The notes below the pieces were generated by a model. It saw nothing but the letters and a program-made list of their open reading frames with translations, searched no databases and was not told the DNA's origin. Made by a program: the position numbers and the translations under genes. Shown piece by piece: positions 24,204 to 35,850 of a stretch of 64,000 nucleotides of DNA (the first letter of the stretch is position 1; every line of letters begins with the position of its first letter). This DNA comes from Dentipellis sp. KUC8613 (lineage: Eukaryota > Basidiomycota > Agaricomycetes > Russulales > Hericiaceae), in NCBI GenBank assembly GCA_002286715.1, contig NSJX01000028.1, forward strand, positions 303,683-367,682. Reading direction: 5' to 3'.

Positions 24204-25419
24204 ATGAGCCCAGCGCCCGTTCTCGTCCAGCCCATCGAGAAGCCACCAGTCGGTGGTGGGTCCTCGCCACTCGGCTTCATCCTTGAGCCCCTCATCGTCA
24301 TCTCCCTCCTCGCCGGTGGTGTCTGGTTTAACCGTCGCCGCTCCTCCGAAGGCAGCCACACTTCCTCACCACTTCTTGCACCCGCGCAACCTTCAGCACC
24401 CGCCAAGCGCGATACCAGCCGCTACGCCAACAACTGGATCTCGCGGACCCTCTATCGCTACCCCTTCCTCCTCGAGGTCCTGTACTGGGCACTCACCTAC
24501 TGGATATACCAGATCGCGCGTGCTATCAGCGCGGTCCTGTTCATTGACGAGGGCACCGTTGATGCTGCACGTAACCACGGCGTGCAGCTCCTCAACTTCG
24601 AGCGCGCGCTCGGCATTCAGCACGAGAATGCTGTCCAGATGTGGTTTATCAAGCACCCCATGCTCATCAGCGCTTTGAACCGGTACGTCCTGCGCTTGTC
24701 AAATTAATCAGTGCGGTACTCACCTACATCACAGCATCTACTCCTTCATCCACATCCCCGCAACCATCTCCTTCCTCGCATACTTCTACCACACGCAACC
24801 GCCTCGCATCTACGCGCCCGTGCGCCGCACGCTCGCGCTCGCGAACCTGCTCGCATTCGTCGTGTTCACGCTGTGGCCGTGCATGCCGCCGCGGCTGCTG
24901 CCCGCGATGTACGGCTTCGTGGACACGGTGCACAAGGGCTCGATGGGCTCCGTCTGGACGACGAACAAGTTCTGCAACCAGTTCGCCGCGATGCCGAGCC
25001 TGCACTTCGGGTACTCGCTCATCGTCGGCCTCTCGCTCTTCACGTACGCGCCGCGCGGGTCCGTGCTGCGCCGCACGGGGCTCCACACGCTCTTCCTCGG
25101 CTACCCCGCGCTCATCCTCCTCGCGATCGTCGCCACCGCGAACCACTACTTCCTCGACGCGCTCGCCGGCCTCGTCGTCGCCGCGCTCGCGTTCCAGTTC
25201 AACCGCATCCTGCTCGCGCTCCTCCCGCTCGAGAACTTCGTCTTCTACTACCTCCACATCCACAAGCCCCCCGCCGCGGGCGTGCGCCCCGGCGACGACG
25301 AGGACAGCGAGGAGAGCATCCTCCCGCGCTTCCGCTACGGCAAGGGCAAGGGCGCCGAGCGCCTCGAGGATGGCGAGAAGCGCAGGAGCTGCGGAGGGTT
25401 CGTGTGGGGCTCGCGCTGA
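24204..25419 (+). CDS. PAP2-superfamily membrane phosphatase / phosphotransferase
   Basis: Two exons (24204-24682, 24735-25419), 387 residues. An N-terminal membrane segment, LEPLIVISLLAGGVWF, is followed by a Ser/Pro linker and about five more hydrophobic segments. The catalytic PAP2 motifs are near the C-terminal side: NQFAAMPSLHFGYSL, with the first catalytic His, and ANHYFLDALAG, with the second His and the Asp. This pattern, with WPCMPPRLLP before it, matches the PAP2_3 group, which also contains inositol-phosphorylceramide synthase (Aur1). The tail is hydrophilic and charged. Likely an ER or Golgi lipid phosphatase or transferase. A sphingolipid role would fit LCB1 in the same window, but the distance (14 kb) makes that weak. 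The second exon is very GC-rich at third codon positions, a sign of strong expression. Confidence 0.88.
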
Positions 25420-27604
25420 GGAGCGGTGCCGGTCTAGAATTGCTGTCTCTCGCCACGGCGGAGGAAAAGGAGAAACGGAGACCCTCCGTCTGGCCATGGC
25501 TTACCCGTGTACACTACCCCGTCGCCGTCGCCGTCGCCCGTCACACTTACGCCCAAACGCCTCAATGTCGAATGTCCGAAATCAATGCCCCGTCAACGCT
25601 TACCGAAGTATACTATACCTCCCCGTTCCATCCTGTATTGCGAGTCCTGTGGTGCGCGCACGCGCGTGCGCTGCGTATTAGTGGTATCTAATGATGATCT
25701 AGGTTGAGTGCTGGTGTATATAATGGATTAACTTACCGCCGATTCCCAGAACCATTGCTATCTGATATCTTTTCGAGGTCGTTTGGGACGCGGGCTGTGC
25801 CGCGCTCGTTTGAAGGTGGATTGCCATCTTCGAGATGCAAGCCTGAAGAGCCAATGTTGCTCTGGCCAGGTGCACAGCAGGTATGGCAAACTTGTCAAAT
25901 TGATCTCCACTTTCGTCCAGGTGCTTTTGAATGTCCCAATCCGGTCGACGACTGTAACCGCGACTGCAACGTACCACATCCCCAGCGCTTCGCCTCCCTC
26001 CTCCACCAACTCGTCCCATGTTCCGCGATATTTCTGTCAGGTCTAGGTTCAACGTTCACGGCACAGTCAACGTAGAAATCATGGTGCCAGCAAAGAAAAG
26101 CACTCACCAAACACCTCTATCTCAATATAAGCGCCGGGGACGACTGCACTGGCAAACGCTCGTGGTCACGTCGACGTCGTATATATGGCATCTGCAGCTG
26201 CAGCTCCAACTGCATCCCTGGATGCCCCCAAGCTTCTGAATTGAGCCTCCCTGACACGGCGCTGGCGCGATCGCCAACTTGCAGTGCGGGCGCTGGTCCG
26301 TAACGTGGCTGGTCGCGCTCTCGACCTCAGGGGTCCCACTGAATGGCTTTGAACAGCAGGCTCGCACTACTTACCGCGCCATGCTCAGGCTATTGCGAGT
26401 GTTGGTCTTCGTGGTGCGAGTCGTCGAAGGGAGGGAAAGGGGCTGCCAGGGCTGTACAGCGACTATGTTGTATACCTGCTGCGCGTGTGCCTTCCGGACA
26501 CTTGTTCTCTGTAGTGCTTCGAAAGGACACGGTCCTGGTGCGCGAGTCCATCACACTCATTGAGATCTACCTCCATCGAGTGACAGACGCGTGAGCTGTT
26601 TTGGCCTCTGCTGCTGCGCAGGCGCATTCGAACATCTGCTGTCACTGCTATACAGTCAGTGGGTGGCCACTGGTGGACCCGGGAATAGGCTGGCGACGAT
26701 CCTCACTGTCAAAAGGGCCCACTGTGAGGATCTCGAAGCTGCTGTGTGGTTAGAATCGAAGGAATGGTTATGTGTACGGTCACGCTACGATTGATTCAGA
26801 GCTTCGTGGCTTCTCAGGATCTTGAGTTCTTTGACAGCTGCATTATTATTGAATGTTTATTTTTGCTCATAGCTACCTCATTCGTTCGTTCGACAATATG
26901 CAACTCGTACTGAACCGCTGTAGATATACTGAAAGCAAGGTAACATTTTCGCTCCTGCAGTCATGCACGTACGTATATGAAGGTGAGTTGAGCGTTCACT
27001 GCGCATGCCGTGTAGGCGCCACCGATCATAGCGGCATCGACGCCGCGCCTGCACCATCCCATCACTATAGTAGACTCGATATCCCCGCAGGACAACGTAA
27101 CATCCCTTCTTCCTTCCAATACACTTCCTCTATACATCCCGCGACACGTTTTCAACATGCAGAGCGCCTTGCAGGCACCTTGCACAAGCCAATGCGGCCA
27201 CCCAATCTCCAATCGATCTCTGCCCAGACGGCGATAGATGGCCTAGTCTGCCCCGCGCCGACGCATCCCCGCATCACGCCAACCATGTGCCGCAATTTCC
27301 TGCGGCACTGGGCACGGCTTTCATTCGCCTGGGGGGTGGGCGTCTCAGACGCTGCCGGGCCCGATATGACCTCGCGATGCGCCTCGTCCCGAACTCGCCT
27401 CTCGCCCGGGGGCTGTTTGCCAAGCATTTAGTGTTGCCTGTAAGTGGCTAGCGGGGTGCCTCCCTCCGATTCAGGACCCTTGTTTCCATCCGTCCGTCCA
27501 TATACCTCCATCCTCCGTCCCTCATCCAATCCTCATTCTCGTTCCGTCTCCCTCCATCTTCCAGTTTTGCATACCCGGCCGGTCGCGCTCCGACCCCGCC
27601 AGCC
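25420..27604. other. Mostly unassigned; faint coding signal on minus at 25700-26080
   Basis: On the minus strand, KYRGTWDELVEEGGEALGM (near 26020-25960) and, in another frame, DWDIQKHLDESGDQFDKF (near 25945-25890) look protein-like. They cannot be joined by a normal-length intron, so this may be a relic. The rest, up to the promoter of the next gene, holds nothing I can name. Confidence 0.35.
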
Positions 27605-29436
27605 ATGAAGCTTGCCACTCTTTCCGCGCTCGCAGGCCTCCTGCCCGCAGCCGTCCACTCTTTCGGGTTCACCTCCTACGACAACACCTTCATCGACCCG
27701 CAATGGGTGCTCGCGAAGAACTTCAGCGACTCCACGAAGCCCGCGCAGCAGACCATCATCCAGTGGGCCGACCAGCTCAACCAAGAGGGCCCATGGTGTG
27801 CGTGTTTTTGCTCGTCGTTTCAGCGCGGGCAGTTGTGCCCGTGCGGCTTGGGACCGGTGCTGATGGTGTGTTTCGTGCAGCCGTGATGAACAAGCCCTTT
27901 GACCCGCCTTCAGGCGATAAGCACGACTATATGAGTTGGGCGCCCTAGTACGTCGTGATTCTGTTCTCACAACTCCGCGCCGGCCGACTGAATGCATCCG
28001 AAACACCAGCTGGTGGCCCAACTGCACGGGCGCAGGCAACACGACCGCGCTCTCCGACGACCAGAGTGCGTCCCCCTTCGCTGTTTTCCTTTCTGCGGAC
28101 ACAGGCGCTGACGCTGGCGCCATCCGCGTGCAGTCTGGCGTACGTGTAATTACTACCAGCGCGACGGCGAGTTCAACCCGGATGTCCGCACGGTAAATGA
28201 CACGGGCGCCTTTGACGCGCTCTCGAACGCGGTGCTTTACAACGCGCTCGCGTGGGTTATCAACGGCTCCTCGACCTACTCCTCGCACGCGGCCAGCTTC
28301 GTCAAGACATGGTTCCTCGACGCGGACACCGCGATGAATCCCAACCTCAACTATGCGCAGATGGAGCGTGGTCCGAAGGGCCAGAATGGCTCGCATACCG
28401 GCGTGCTGTGCGTACTTTCCGCTCGTGTAAGGGGGACAAACCTGACAGTGAACGCACTGCAGCGACTTGAAGGGCATGGCGAAGATTGCGACGGGTCTCC
28501 TGATCCTGCAGGGCGGTAACAGCCCCGACTGGACGAGCGACCTCAGCTCGCAGCTCGCGACCTGGACGACCACGTACATCAAGTGGCTCACCACGAGCCC
28601 CATCGCGCTCGGCGAGGCCGATGCCCCCAAGTGAGTCCCAAGCCTTGCCAATACCCTTGGCGCGCCTGGTGCTGATGCAGGCGGTGGTTCCCAGCAATCA
28701 CGGAACGTACTACTACAACCAGCTCGCGGCGCTGCACCTGATCGTGAACGATACGCAGGGCGCGCAGGATGTCGTCAAGTCGTTCTTCTCGAAGCAGTAC
28801 ATGTCGCAGATCAACTCCACCGGCGAGCAGGTGCGCATCGATTTTTCTTGACTGCATGTTCCCGACGTCTGACTCGCTCGCAGCCCTACGAGGCCGTTCG
28901 CACGCGCCCGTACCACTACCGCAACTACAATCTTGCTGCCATGCTTGTACGCTCCCATCCATACTAATAAACTTTCCAGAGATCTGACACGTAAGTCCGC
29001 GCAGACCAACGCCGCGATCGGCAACTACACTGGCTTCGACGCTTACTCCCAAAAGACCAGCGCGGGGACCACCATCCAAGACGCGCTCAACTTCGCCATG
29101 ACGATCCCCGCGAACGACGAGCCCGCATCGGAGCTCTTCCCGAACGTCGCCGCCGTCGCGTCCGTCTACGGCGACCCCGACGGCAAGTACGCCAAGTTCC
29201 TCGCGGGCAAGGAGGACGACTACCCCGCGGAGCCGTGGTTCTTCTGGCTGCAGCCCCTCAGCGACTCGGGCCTGCACGTCGTCGTGAACACGACGGGCAC
29301 CGGGACGAGCACGGCCGCGGGTGGCGGCTCGAGCTCGTCGTCGAGCAGGAGCTCGAATGGCGCCATTGGCACTGGGCTTGGCGTTGGCACCGTCGTGATG
29401 ACGCTCGGTGCGCTGCTCGGCGCGATTGTGATGTAG
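27605..29436 (+). CDS. Secreted, GPI-type alginate-lyase-fold protein
   Basis: Eight exons (27605-27797, 27881-27947, 28010-28065, 28134-28407, 28463-28630, 28695-28830, 28884-28946, 29005-29436) give 462 residues. A signal peptide, MKLATLSALAGLLPAAVHS, is followed by the alginate-lyase (alpha/alpha toroid) domain: MNKPFDPPSGDKHDYMSWAP, YWWPNC, RDGEFNPDVR, LDLKGMAKIATGLLILQGG, then the active-site motif NNHGTYYYNQL and RPYHYRNYNL. The tail is Ser/Gly-rich and ends in a hydrophobic segment VVMTLGALLGAIVM, the form of a GPI-anchor signal. Relatives cleave uronic-acid polysaccharides by beta-elimination; fungal members may act on glucuronan or on the fungus's own wall glycans. The many N-x-S/T sites suit secretion. 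Substrate uncertain. Confidence 0.87.
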
Positions 29437-29748
29437 AGGCTAGCACTCTGCCTGCGTACAGCCAACCCACTTACTTACCGACGCCGGACTTCTTGGTTAC
29501 TTACGCACTTACACACTTACCGTCCATGTTGCTTTTGTGCTGGCACGTGTGGGACTCGGACATTCTTCGCTCTTCATTGCCACTCACCTCAACTCTTGTG
29601 CGCCCACTGACATTGCGTAGATAGTACACTTACTGACAGTACATAGTACACCAGACCGGATACCCTGGAACTCTGCTGCTTATCACTGCCACTCGCATCT
29701 CGTCGGCATGTACTCTATGTTCATGTTAAGTATATCAAATAATGTACT
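29437..29748. other. Intergenic, convergent 3' ends
   Basis: About 310 bp between two converging stop codons; presumably both 3' untranslated regions. Confidence 0.5.
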
Positions 29749-31371
29749 TCAAGTACCGGCATCGCCTTTGCCTTTGTCTTTGCCTTTGCCTTTGCCAGGG
29801 GTATCTGAATCCAAGTTGGGGGATGGGTGATTCTCGGCGTCTTTCTTGCTATCCAATAGAAGTTGTCGCATTGCTTCAATGAGTGCATTTTTGTGTTCCT
29901 GCTCACGGGCTTCCCGCTCAGGTGTCATAGGTCTGGGACGTCGCACGATGACGGGTACGGGACTGGGTCTCGAGGACTGTGATTCGGGTTCAGAACGTTT
30001 GCCCTTGAGAGACGGATTCTGGGGATGACGACGGGGCGCAGTAGATCCGGAAGCTGGCGAGGAGCGGCTTTTTGGCGGACCTCGATCTTCGGTGGGAGGC
30101 TGGACGCCGGATGAGGGGCGGTCGGACGCTCTGCGTTTCCCGAATGTTCCTCCTGGTAATTGCTGAGCGAAGGGTGGCTTGCTAACATCGGAGAATGGCC
30201 GGAGATTGCTCTGCGGCGGACGAGGTGGACGCGCGGCGGTGTCTTGCGGCGAGCCAGTTGGTAACTTCAGTAGTGGTGACCGAGCGTCGACCTCTATTTT
30301 CGGTGACACGCGCCGTGTAGTGGAAGCATCATGGGCAATTAAATGCTGTCGTCCGCAACATTAGTGTGAAAACGCACAACGCGACCCGCAACGCACTGAG
30401 GACAATGGTGCTCGACGGCTCTGGACGCGACTTTTCTCCTCTTCGTCTTGTGCATGGGTTCGTTGCACCTCCTGACGACGTGGCCGGATCCCTTGCGGCA
30501 TCCCCTTACACGGTATTCTTGTTCTCTGTGACTGTGACTTCCTGTTCTTCCACTTTGCGAGGCGTTGCCTCTCCTGCCAGCGTTCCAAAACCAGCGGGTC
30601 ATCCCAACTCTCCTGCAACGCCCGCCCCTGCTTCAGAACACGCTCGAGCGCCCTGCGTACCTCAAAAATAGTCAGCTGAAACGGATGGCGCATCAGCTCT
30701 ATTGACGGTCTGAAGTAGTACGCCCAATCTGCAGACGCATGAGACCGCCAGCCCTCGAAGCATACCGTCGACCGCACCACGCACCATGCAGCACCCAACG
30801 TTCGCCACCGACCGCCTTATCATCAAAGACGACACGCATCTCCTCACGGCCCTTCTTAACGTACGTCTCGACCCCCGCGCCGCGCGCGACGACGAGCCGC
30901 ATCGCCTCGCGCACGCGGCGGGCGACACGCGAGCGGAGCGCGGGCTTCACCTTGCGCTCGCAGCCCGTCACGACGAGCCCCGCGGAGAAGGCGACATCGA
31001 GCTTGCGCGCCGTGCCGAGCGGCGGGAGGGGCGGCGCGGGGCACGGCAGGCGCGTGTATGGCGGGTCCGGTGCGGGGATCTCGGGGAGAGCATGCATCGC
31101 TCGCGGGACGACGCGCAGGGTGAGATACTGGCCACGGTAGATGGGCAGCTCGCGCGGCCGGACGCGCATGATGACTGCGGGGTGCGTTGGGTCGGCGTGG
31201 CGGTGGAATGGGTAGGGCTCTTTGGTGGACCCGAGCATGGTAGCACGTGTCTGGAGACTTTGGTCAGTTGTAATGGGGATGGCGTCGTGAGTTCACGAAA
31301 CGTACATTGAGGTGGGTGAGCTTGGTTGGTGATTTCGGAAGACGGCTGAGCTCCATCGCCTTCTGACGCAT
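29749..31371 (-). CDS. Protein with RnpA-like N-terminal half and low-complexity tail
   Basis: Five exons (31306-31371, 30785-31250, 30512-30728, 30393-30471, 29749-30345) join in phase to 474 residues. The N-terminus, MRQKAMELSRLPKSPTKL, is basic with no acidic cluster and could target mitochondria. Residues about 50-250 follow the order of the bacterial RNase P protein RnpA: YRGQYLTLRVVP (first strand), FSAGLVVTGCERKVKPALRS leading into RVARRVREAMRL (the RNR helix, here RSR), then LHDWAYYFRP and a final helix RRALERVL. The third exon ends in basic sequence and is followed by KTKRRK and HHCPQC, then about 190 Pro/Ser/Lys-rich residues ending in a GKGKGKDKGKG run. The join between the basic part and the tail is the weakest point, and two adjacent genes are possible. 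Function is inferred from pattern only. Confidence 0.58.
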
Positions 31372-32055
31372 AGTGGGCTAGTATGCAGTATAGAGTAATA
31401 GAATTAGGGATTTGATTGGTCTGGGGGTTGTCAGTAAACTCAAGGGAGTTTATTGAATCAGCTGCAGGGTAGATGGCAGCCGTGCACCTATAGTTGAAAG
31501 AGAGTATACAGACTTGTCGTAGTGCTTGAGGAGGATGGCCCGGCCCGGACCACTGGCATTCCTCCGCGATAGGTCACGCTTAGTCATGAAGCCACCTCTG
31601 ATATTTGAAGTCGTCCTTATAGCTAGCTTCCTTCATTAGATCAAATGTCGCGAGCTGCTGCCATGCTTTTCTCAAAGAACGGCCAAAATCCAACAGAGGA
31701 AACAATAACTCTCGTGGTGATCACAAATTTACGAGTGTCAGAGACATAATATTCTCTAGTATTATCAAGTGTTTCAAGGACATGTACAAGTGTCAATCGC
31801 TGGGTAAGCGCTAGTACGCGGAATATAGAGGATGGTAGGAATCAACGCCCACGTCCTCGGCTTCGCAGAAAAAAGGAAGAAATTTTTCGTATCATCTAAG
31901 GTAATAATAAAGATCTACCAGCGAAGCGCAGCTATGGATCTACTCGACTCTATACAGGGCTGCACAATCGAGGGTCACTTCTCATTCGTCTCCCAGGATG
32001 ACCGATTGCGACGGACTAGACGACAACCGAATGCAACCGCTAGATGTCCGCAACC
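31372..32055. other. Intergenic between the RnpA-like gene and P450-2
   Basis: Promoter side of the RnpA-like gene and 3' flank of P450-2. No gene recognised. Confidence 0.4.
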
Positions 32056-34378
32056 TTACTGGACTGGCCTCACCTCTAAGAACAGCGTGACACCAGGTTC
32101 ATCCTCAATGATGGGCACCATCACGAGGCTCGGCTTGCGCTTGACGTCTTTCGCAGTAGTATTTTGCGGAATGGAGAACTCGAAATTCTCTAAGAGCATG
32201 GCTGACAGAGCCTGCTGCTCCAGAATGCTGTAATGTGCCATTATTTAGGCTGAAACGTCTGGAATAGATGATATGCGTACGAGAATCTCCATCTGTAAAC
32301 CAAAACACAATGAGTGGATGACAAGTCTTCACGCCGGATAAATTACTTACCCGATGCAGGCCCGAAGTCCACCCGCTAAAAGCTGTCAGAAAGACTGAAT
32401 CAAGGGTCGAAAGGAATAAGACGTACAGAAATTCAGCCTGGCATCAAGCGGTTAGAGTTGGAGCGAACAAAGTGGATCAGAGCACTCACAGATTAGCGTA
32501 CACGCCGACGGATGTCCCTTTCGCCCCGCGCGATCCCAGAAAGCGTTCCGGATTGAATTCGTGCGCATCTTCGCCCCACACCTCGGGCATGCTGGCGAAG
32601 GGTATGATCACCGAGCGATTCTATGGTGAACAACAGCGCTTACTTACCGGTTATAGGCGGAAACGGATATCTGAACCTCTTGCCCTTTTCGAACGGGAAT
32701 CGCGGAAATCGTCTCTCCCGTCTTGGAGATGATAGGAAATGCGAGAGGGATGACGTCGTCGTTCTCGGCCATTCTGGCCAAGTACCACACGATAGGGTGA
32801 AGACGCATTGATTCCTGGAGTTGAAGATATTCGTCATTCCGAACCGCGCACAAATACCACCATGCGTACCTTGAGAGCGGCGTTGAGAATAGGCATTCCA
32901 TCCAGATCCGCTGCTGATAAATCGTCGTCTCCACGGGCAGCTGCTTTGCTTCGCGCAACCGTGATTTCCTCTCTAACCTTCGTCTGCCAAGACTGGTGCT
33001 TCGAGAGCTCCCAGAAGAACCATGTCAGCGTGTACGACGTGGTATCGTGTCCAGCCAGAAGGATCGTACTGCCGGACTGATCAGACGAGACAGGATCAAT
33101 TGCTCAGAAACGCATCATAAACGTACGAAATTTGGTCGTAGAGTTCGGTGGGGCTCAGTCGCTTGGCTGGATCCTCTGCGGAGTTGGCCCGTTGGAGAAC
33201 GCTAACGACGTCCTTGCCGTCGCCCTGAGATTCGCTCTTGCGGAAGACCTCCGGGGCAAACTTCCTCATAAAAAGAGTGTATCTTCGGAAGCGCATATAC
33301 GACGTCGCCGGAAGGAACCGCACGAGGTGCAGGATATCCGACGGCACGTATTTCCATAATGACTTGAATACTACATCGAATTGAGATGGGTAGAGCGATC
33401 CATCGACGCTGAAATATGCTGATAAGTAGATGTCAGGATAATGGGAGGGAGTCAGACGCACAGGAGGCCCTTGTATGCTGCGCTAACCTCGTTCTCCGCG
33501 TCATCCAAGGCGCCGAACTCGAAGTTGAACCCGGCTGAAATGCATGTGTCAATCATTGGACCCAAGCAAGGTGGTCGCCAACGAGAATAACTCACACACT
33601 CCGATGATGTCAAGGGTGATCCGAGAGAACCAGGTCGCGATGTTCATGACCGATGCGTCAGACGACGATGAATTCATTTCTTCTTTCCACTTCTGCACCA
33701 TCTGAGGGAGACATATCCTATGAGCGACGAAGAGAAAGAAAAAAAAGAGGTCTGAACCACGCACCTTTGTACCGTGCTGCTGGAAAACACCGAGGAAGGA
33801 CCTGAGCTGCGGCGCGGTGAAGGCGGGGTTCATGATTTTTCTTTGCCGTTGGTGGATCTCGCCTGATGAAGTTGGAGGTTACATTTCGCCAAATAAACGG
33901 ATGAAAGGTCATACCGTGTGCCCAGACTAAGCCCTGCCCCAGAAATAATCTGGTAGTTTCGTTAGTATCTGCGCGCTTCGGCCACCGGTAGCCAGATGTG
34001 TGGAGGATGTATTGAAGAGCTTTCGGGTCAGTGAGCATGAGCTGGTCCTCCTAGTGTCGGATTCAGTAATCAGCCTGCTGACGAGGTACGTTTACTCTTA
34101 CACCCAGGCATGCGGAGATGCGCCATGCACTGCCATACTCGCGCATCCAACCGAATTCCACATCGCCGACTTGGTCCTGGAAAAGAAGATCCTTGTAATT
34201 ACCTATTTGCGAACGTGAATCGCGGTAAGATGTCAAAATAGTAAGACTGACCGAGCCAGAAAGACGACGAGGGGGGGGCTTTTAGATGTTTAAGAGAGCG
34301 TCGAGCGCGTCTAACTTTGAAGACGACGTATAAGAATGTAAGGAGTGCTGAAAGACCCCAGAGATACACAGAAGCCAT
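32056..34378 (-). CDS. Cytochrome P450, copy 2
   Basis: Inverted relative to the other copies. The start at 34378 reads MASVYLWGLSALLTFLYVVF, then a hinge in which the usual RGPP is KAPP, over a run of eight C. Motifs in order: GNYKDLLFQDQVGDVEF, WMREYGSAWRISACLG, ALQYILHTSGYRWPKR, QRKIMNPAFTAPQLRSFLG, AGHDTTSYTLTWFFWELSKH, ESMRLHP, FNPERFL, and the haem loop FSGGLRACIG. The haem loop lies on minus-strand microexons 32427-32437 (11 nt), 32351-32375 (25 nt) and 32281-32292 (12 nt). The end is LEVRPVQ at 32056. About 14 exons and 535 residues; intact. Like P450-3 to P450-5 it has the conserved promoter block. Expected to be ER-bound and to need a reductase from elsewhere in the genome. Confidence 0.93.
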
Positions 34379-34428
34379 GCTGAGTGCGGATATTGTCTGA
34401 ACACTCGCGAAGGGGGATCTTATATGAC

Positions 34429-34475
34429 TTCCAAGCCGCGCTCACACGGCTTCTACCCGTGCAGTCGATACGCAA
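34429..34475 (-). promoter_or_regulatory. Conserved core promoter of P450-2
   Basis: On the minus strand this reads ACTGCACGGGTAGAAGCCG, then TGTGAGC, then a TATAAG at 34429-34434, about 50 bp before the start. The same order and spacing occur before P450-3, -4 and -5. Confidence 0.7.
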
Positions 34476-34743
34476 CTTTACCGTTCTGCTTCTATCGAAG
34501 ATCATGAGCCACGCGTCCGTCGACATACCTTCGGTAAGCGAAACAACAGAAGCCCACCGAGATGACGCAACAAAAATGAGATCAGCTTGCGATGTCTGCT
34601 GTAGATGCGGAAGCCAGGATTTATGGCTGTTCTTTCCAGTCAATCGAGAGGTCTCGTTTCTCAGATTCCCAAAGCCTATAAGGAATGGTGAAGTTAGTTC
34701 AGAATTTACAGTGACCCCGGCATAGAACAGATCGTCTACCTCC

Positions 34744-34990
34744 ATGGCGCTCTCCATCCCATCTCATGTATTCAAAATGCCCCTTTACTCTCAGCCCGAG
34801 TTGTCCAAGACACAAACCTTACCGGGCATCTAGTCGCCCGCGGACGAGCAACAAGTCATTGTGGCTGAGGTACATGTCGGTTTCCTGGAGCATCCTAACG
34901 GCCTGCCTGCTGTGAATATCGGCGTTATGCTCGGAGATAATTGTGATACTCGCTAGGGCCGACAGAAGAAGAAGGACAAGCAAGTCTGCA
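34744..34990 (+). pseudogene. Relic of an unidentified gene, copy next to P450-2
   Basis: Opposite in orientation to P450-2. Frame from ATG at 34744: MALSIPSHVFKMPLYSQPEL, an in-frame TAG, then SPADEQQVIVAEV and VNIGVMLGDNCDTR before another stop at 34954. Matching frames lie upstream of P450-3, -4 and -5. I do not recognise the family. Confidence 0.6.
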
Positions 34991-35411
34991 TAAGGCCAAA
35001 GGTCTGGGAAGATATTTTTAGGGATAGGATACGCGAATTTCCCACGCGACCTAGAACGCGACTTGGACAACGTTCAGTTGAACTAGCCTTGTACTGCTCT
35101 CAGAAGCTACTGATTTTTGCTGAGGCCTCATTTCAAGTCGACTCTTGCAGAATATATGGCTGGTCAATAACTCGTTTCCGGAGCAAACGTAGGGATTCTC
35201 CTCATCACATAGGGATAATGATTGGACCGCTCTCGCGGCGACTGCGGCGACGCTCGAACTTCGAAGCTGCTGCTGTATTCGCGACAGACTTCTCACCCTT
35301 CCGTGTAGCCTACCACAGCACATGAAAATGTGAGTATCTCTGCCAGATTGCAAGCAGAATCAGCGTATTATCACCCATCTCTTCTCGCAGGGAGCGACTG
35401 CCAACACACGC
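34991..35411. other. Intergenic between two relics
   Basis: Probable breakpoint region between the inverted P450-2 unit and the P450-3 unit. No gene recognised. Confidence 0.4.
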
Positions 35412-35850
35412 ATGCAAAAGAGTGCACTGAATATCGTTTTGTACATTCGCCTCCAGACGGGTATCGTGGCCAGTGTGCCGCTGGCCGTACCGTGTATCAC
35501 GCAGTACGTGATGACTTTCGACGCTCCCGAAAAAGAGGGTAAGCTGTGTGGGCATGACCTGAAGGATGTCGAAGCGGTCTTGGATGAAGTTCAGCAGAGG
35601 TACGGCACGTACTCTTTGCCCTCCGTACTTTCTGACGCTGTAATTATGGCAGATCTACGCCAATCACGTCTCCGCTGCTGGTACGGGCGAGGAATAATTC
35701 AGCAAGGTCGACTAGCAGGTCCATCGGCTAAAAATGGGGATGAAGCTGTACTCGATCCCTGTATGAGCAGGGCCCGATATTGATCCTTTTCTTCTGTATC
35801 TAGCAGGCGAGTCTATCATACGACGATATCGACCACTCGCCAGAAGCGAC
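35412..35850 (+). pseudogene. Aldo-keto reductase relic upstream of P450-3
   Basis: Matches the first four exons of the intact AKR at 52840. Exon 1 reads MQKSALNIVL (intact: MSKSQLNIVM). Exon 2 from about 35505 includes MTFDAPEKEGK and HDLKDVEAVLDEVQQR (intact: MTFGAPGKEG, HDLKDVEAILDVFQEH). Exon 3 from about 35650 begins IYANHVSAAGTGEE, where the active-site IDTARVY is lost. It then meets TAA at the Tyr of EEYL and TAG at the Trp of the next motif, before KMGMKLYS. A last trace, YDDIDHSPE, is near 35830. The two stops, the lost active site and the missing C-terminal two thirds make this a pseudogene. Confidence 0.82.

Noticed and set aside
24724..25497. Long minus-strand frame of 257 codons opposite the PAP2 gene
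   Set aside because: It mirrors a GC-rich exon with strong codon bias; its translation is Arg/Glu repeats without structure, while the plus strand has catalytic PAP2 motifs.
27533..28651. Minus-strand frame of 372 codons opposite the lyase gene
   Set aside because: It runs through both exons and introns of the well-supported plus-strand gene and has no recognisable domain.
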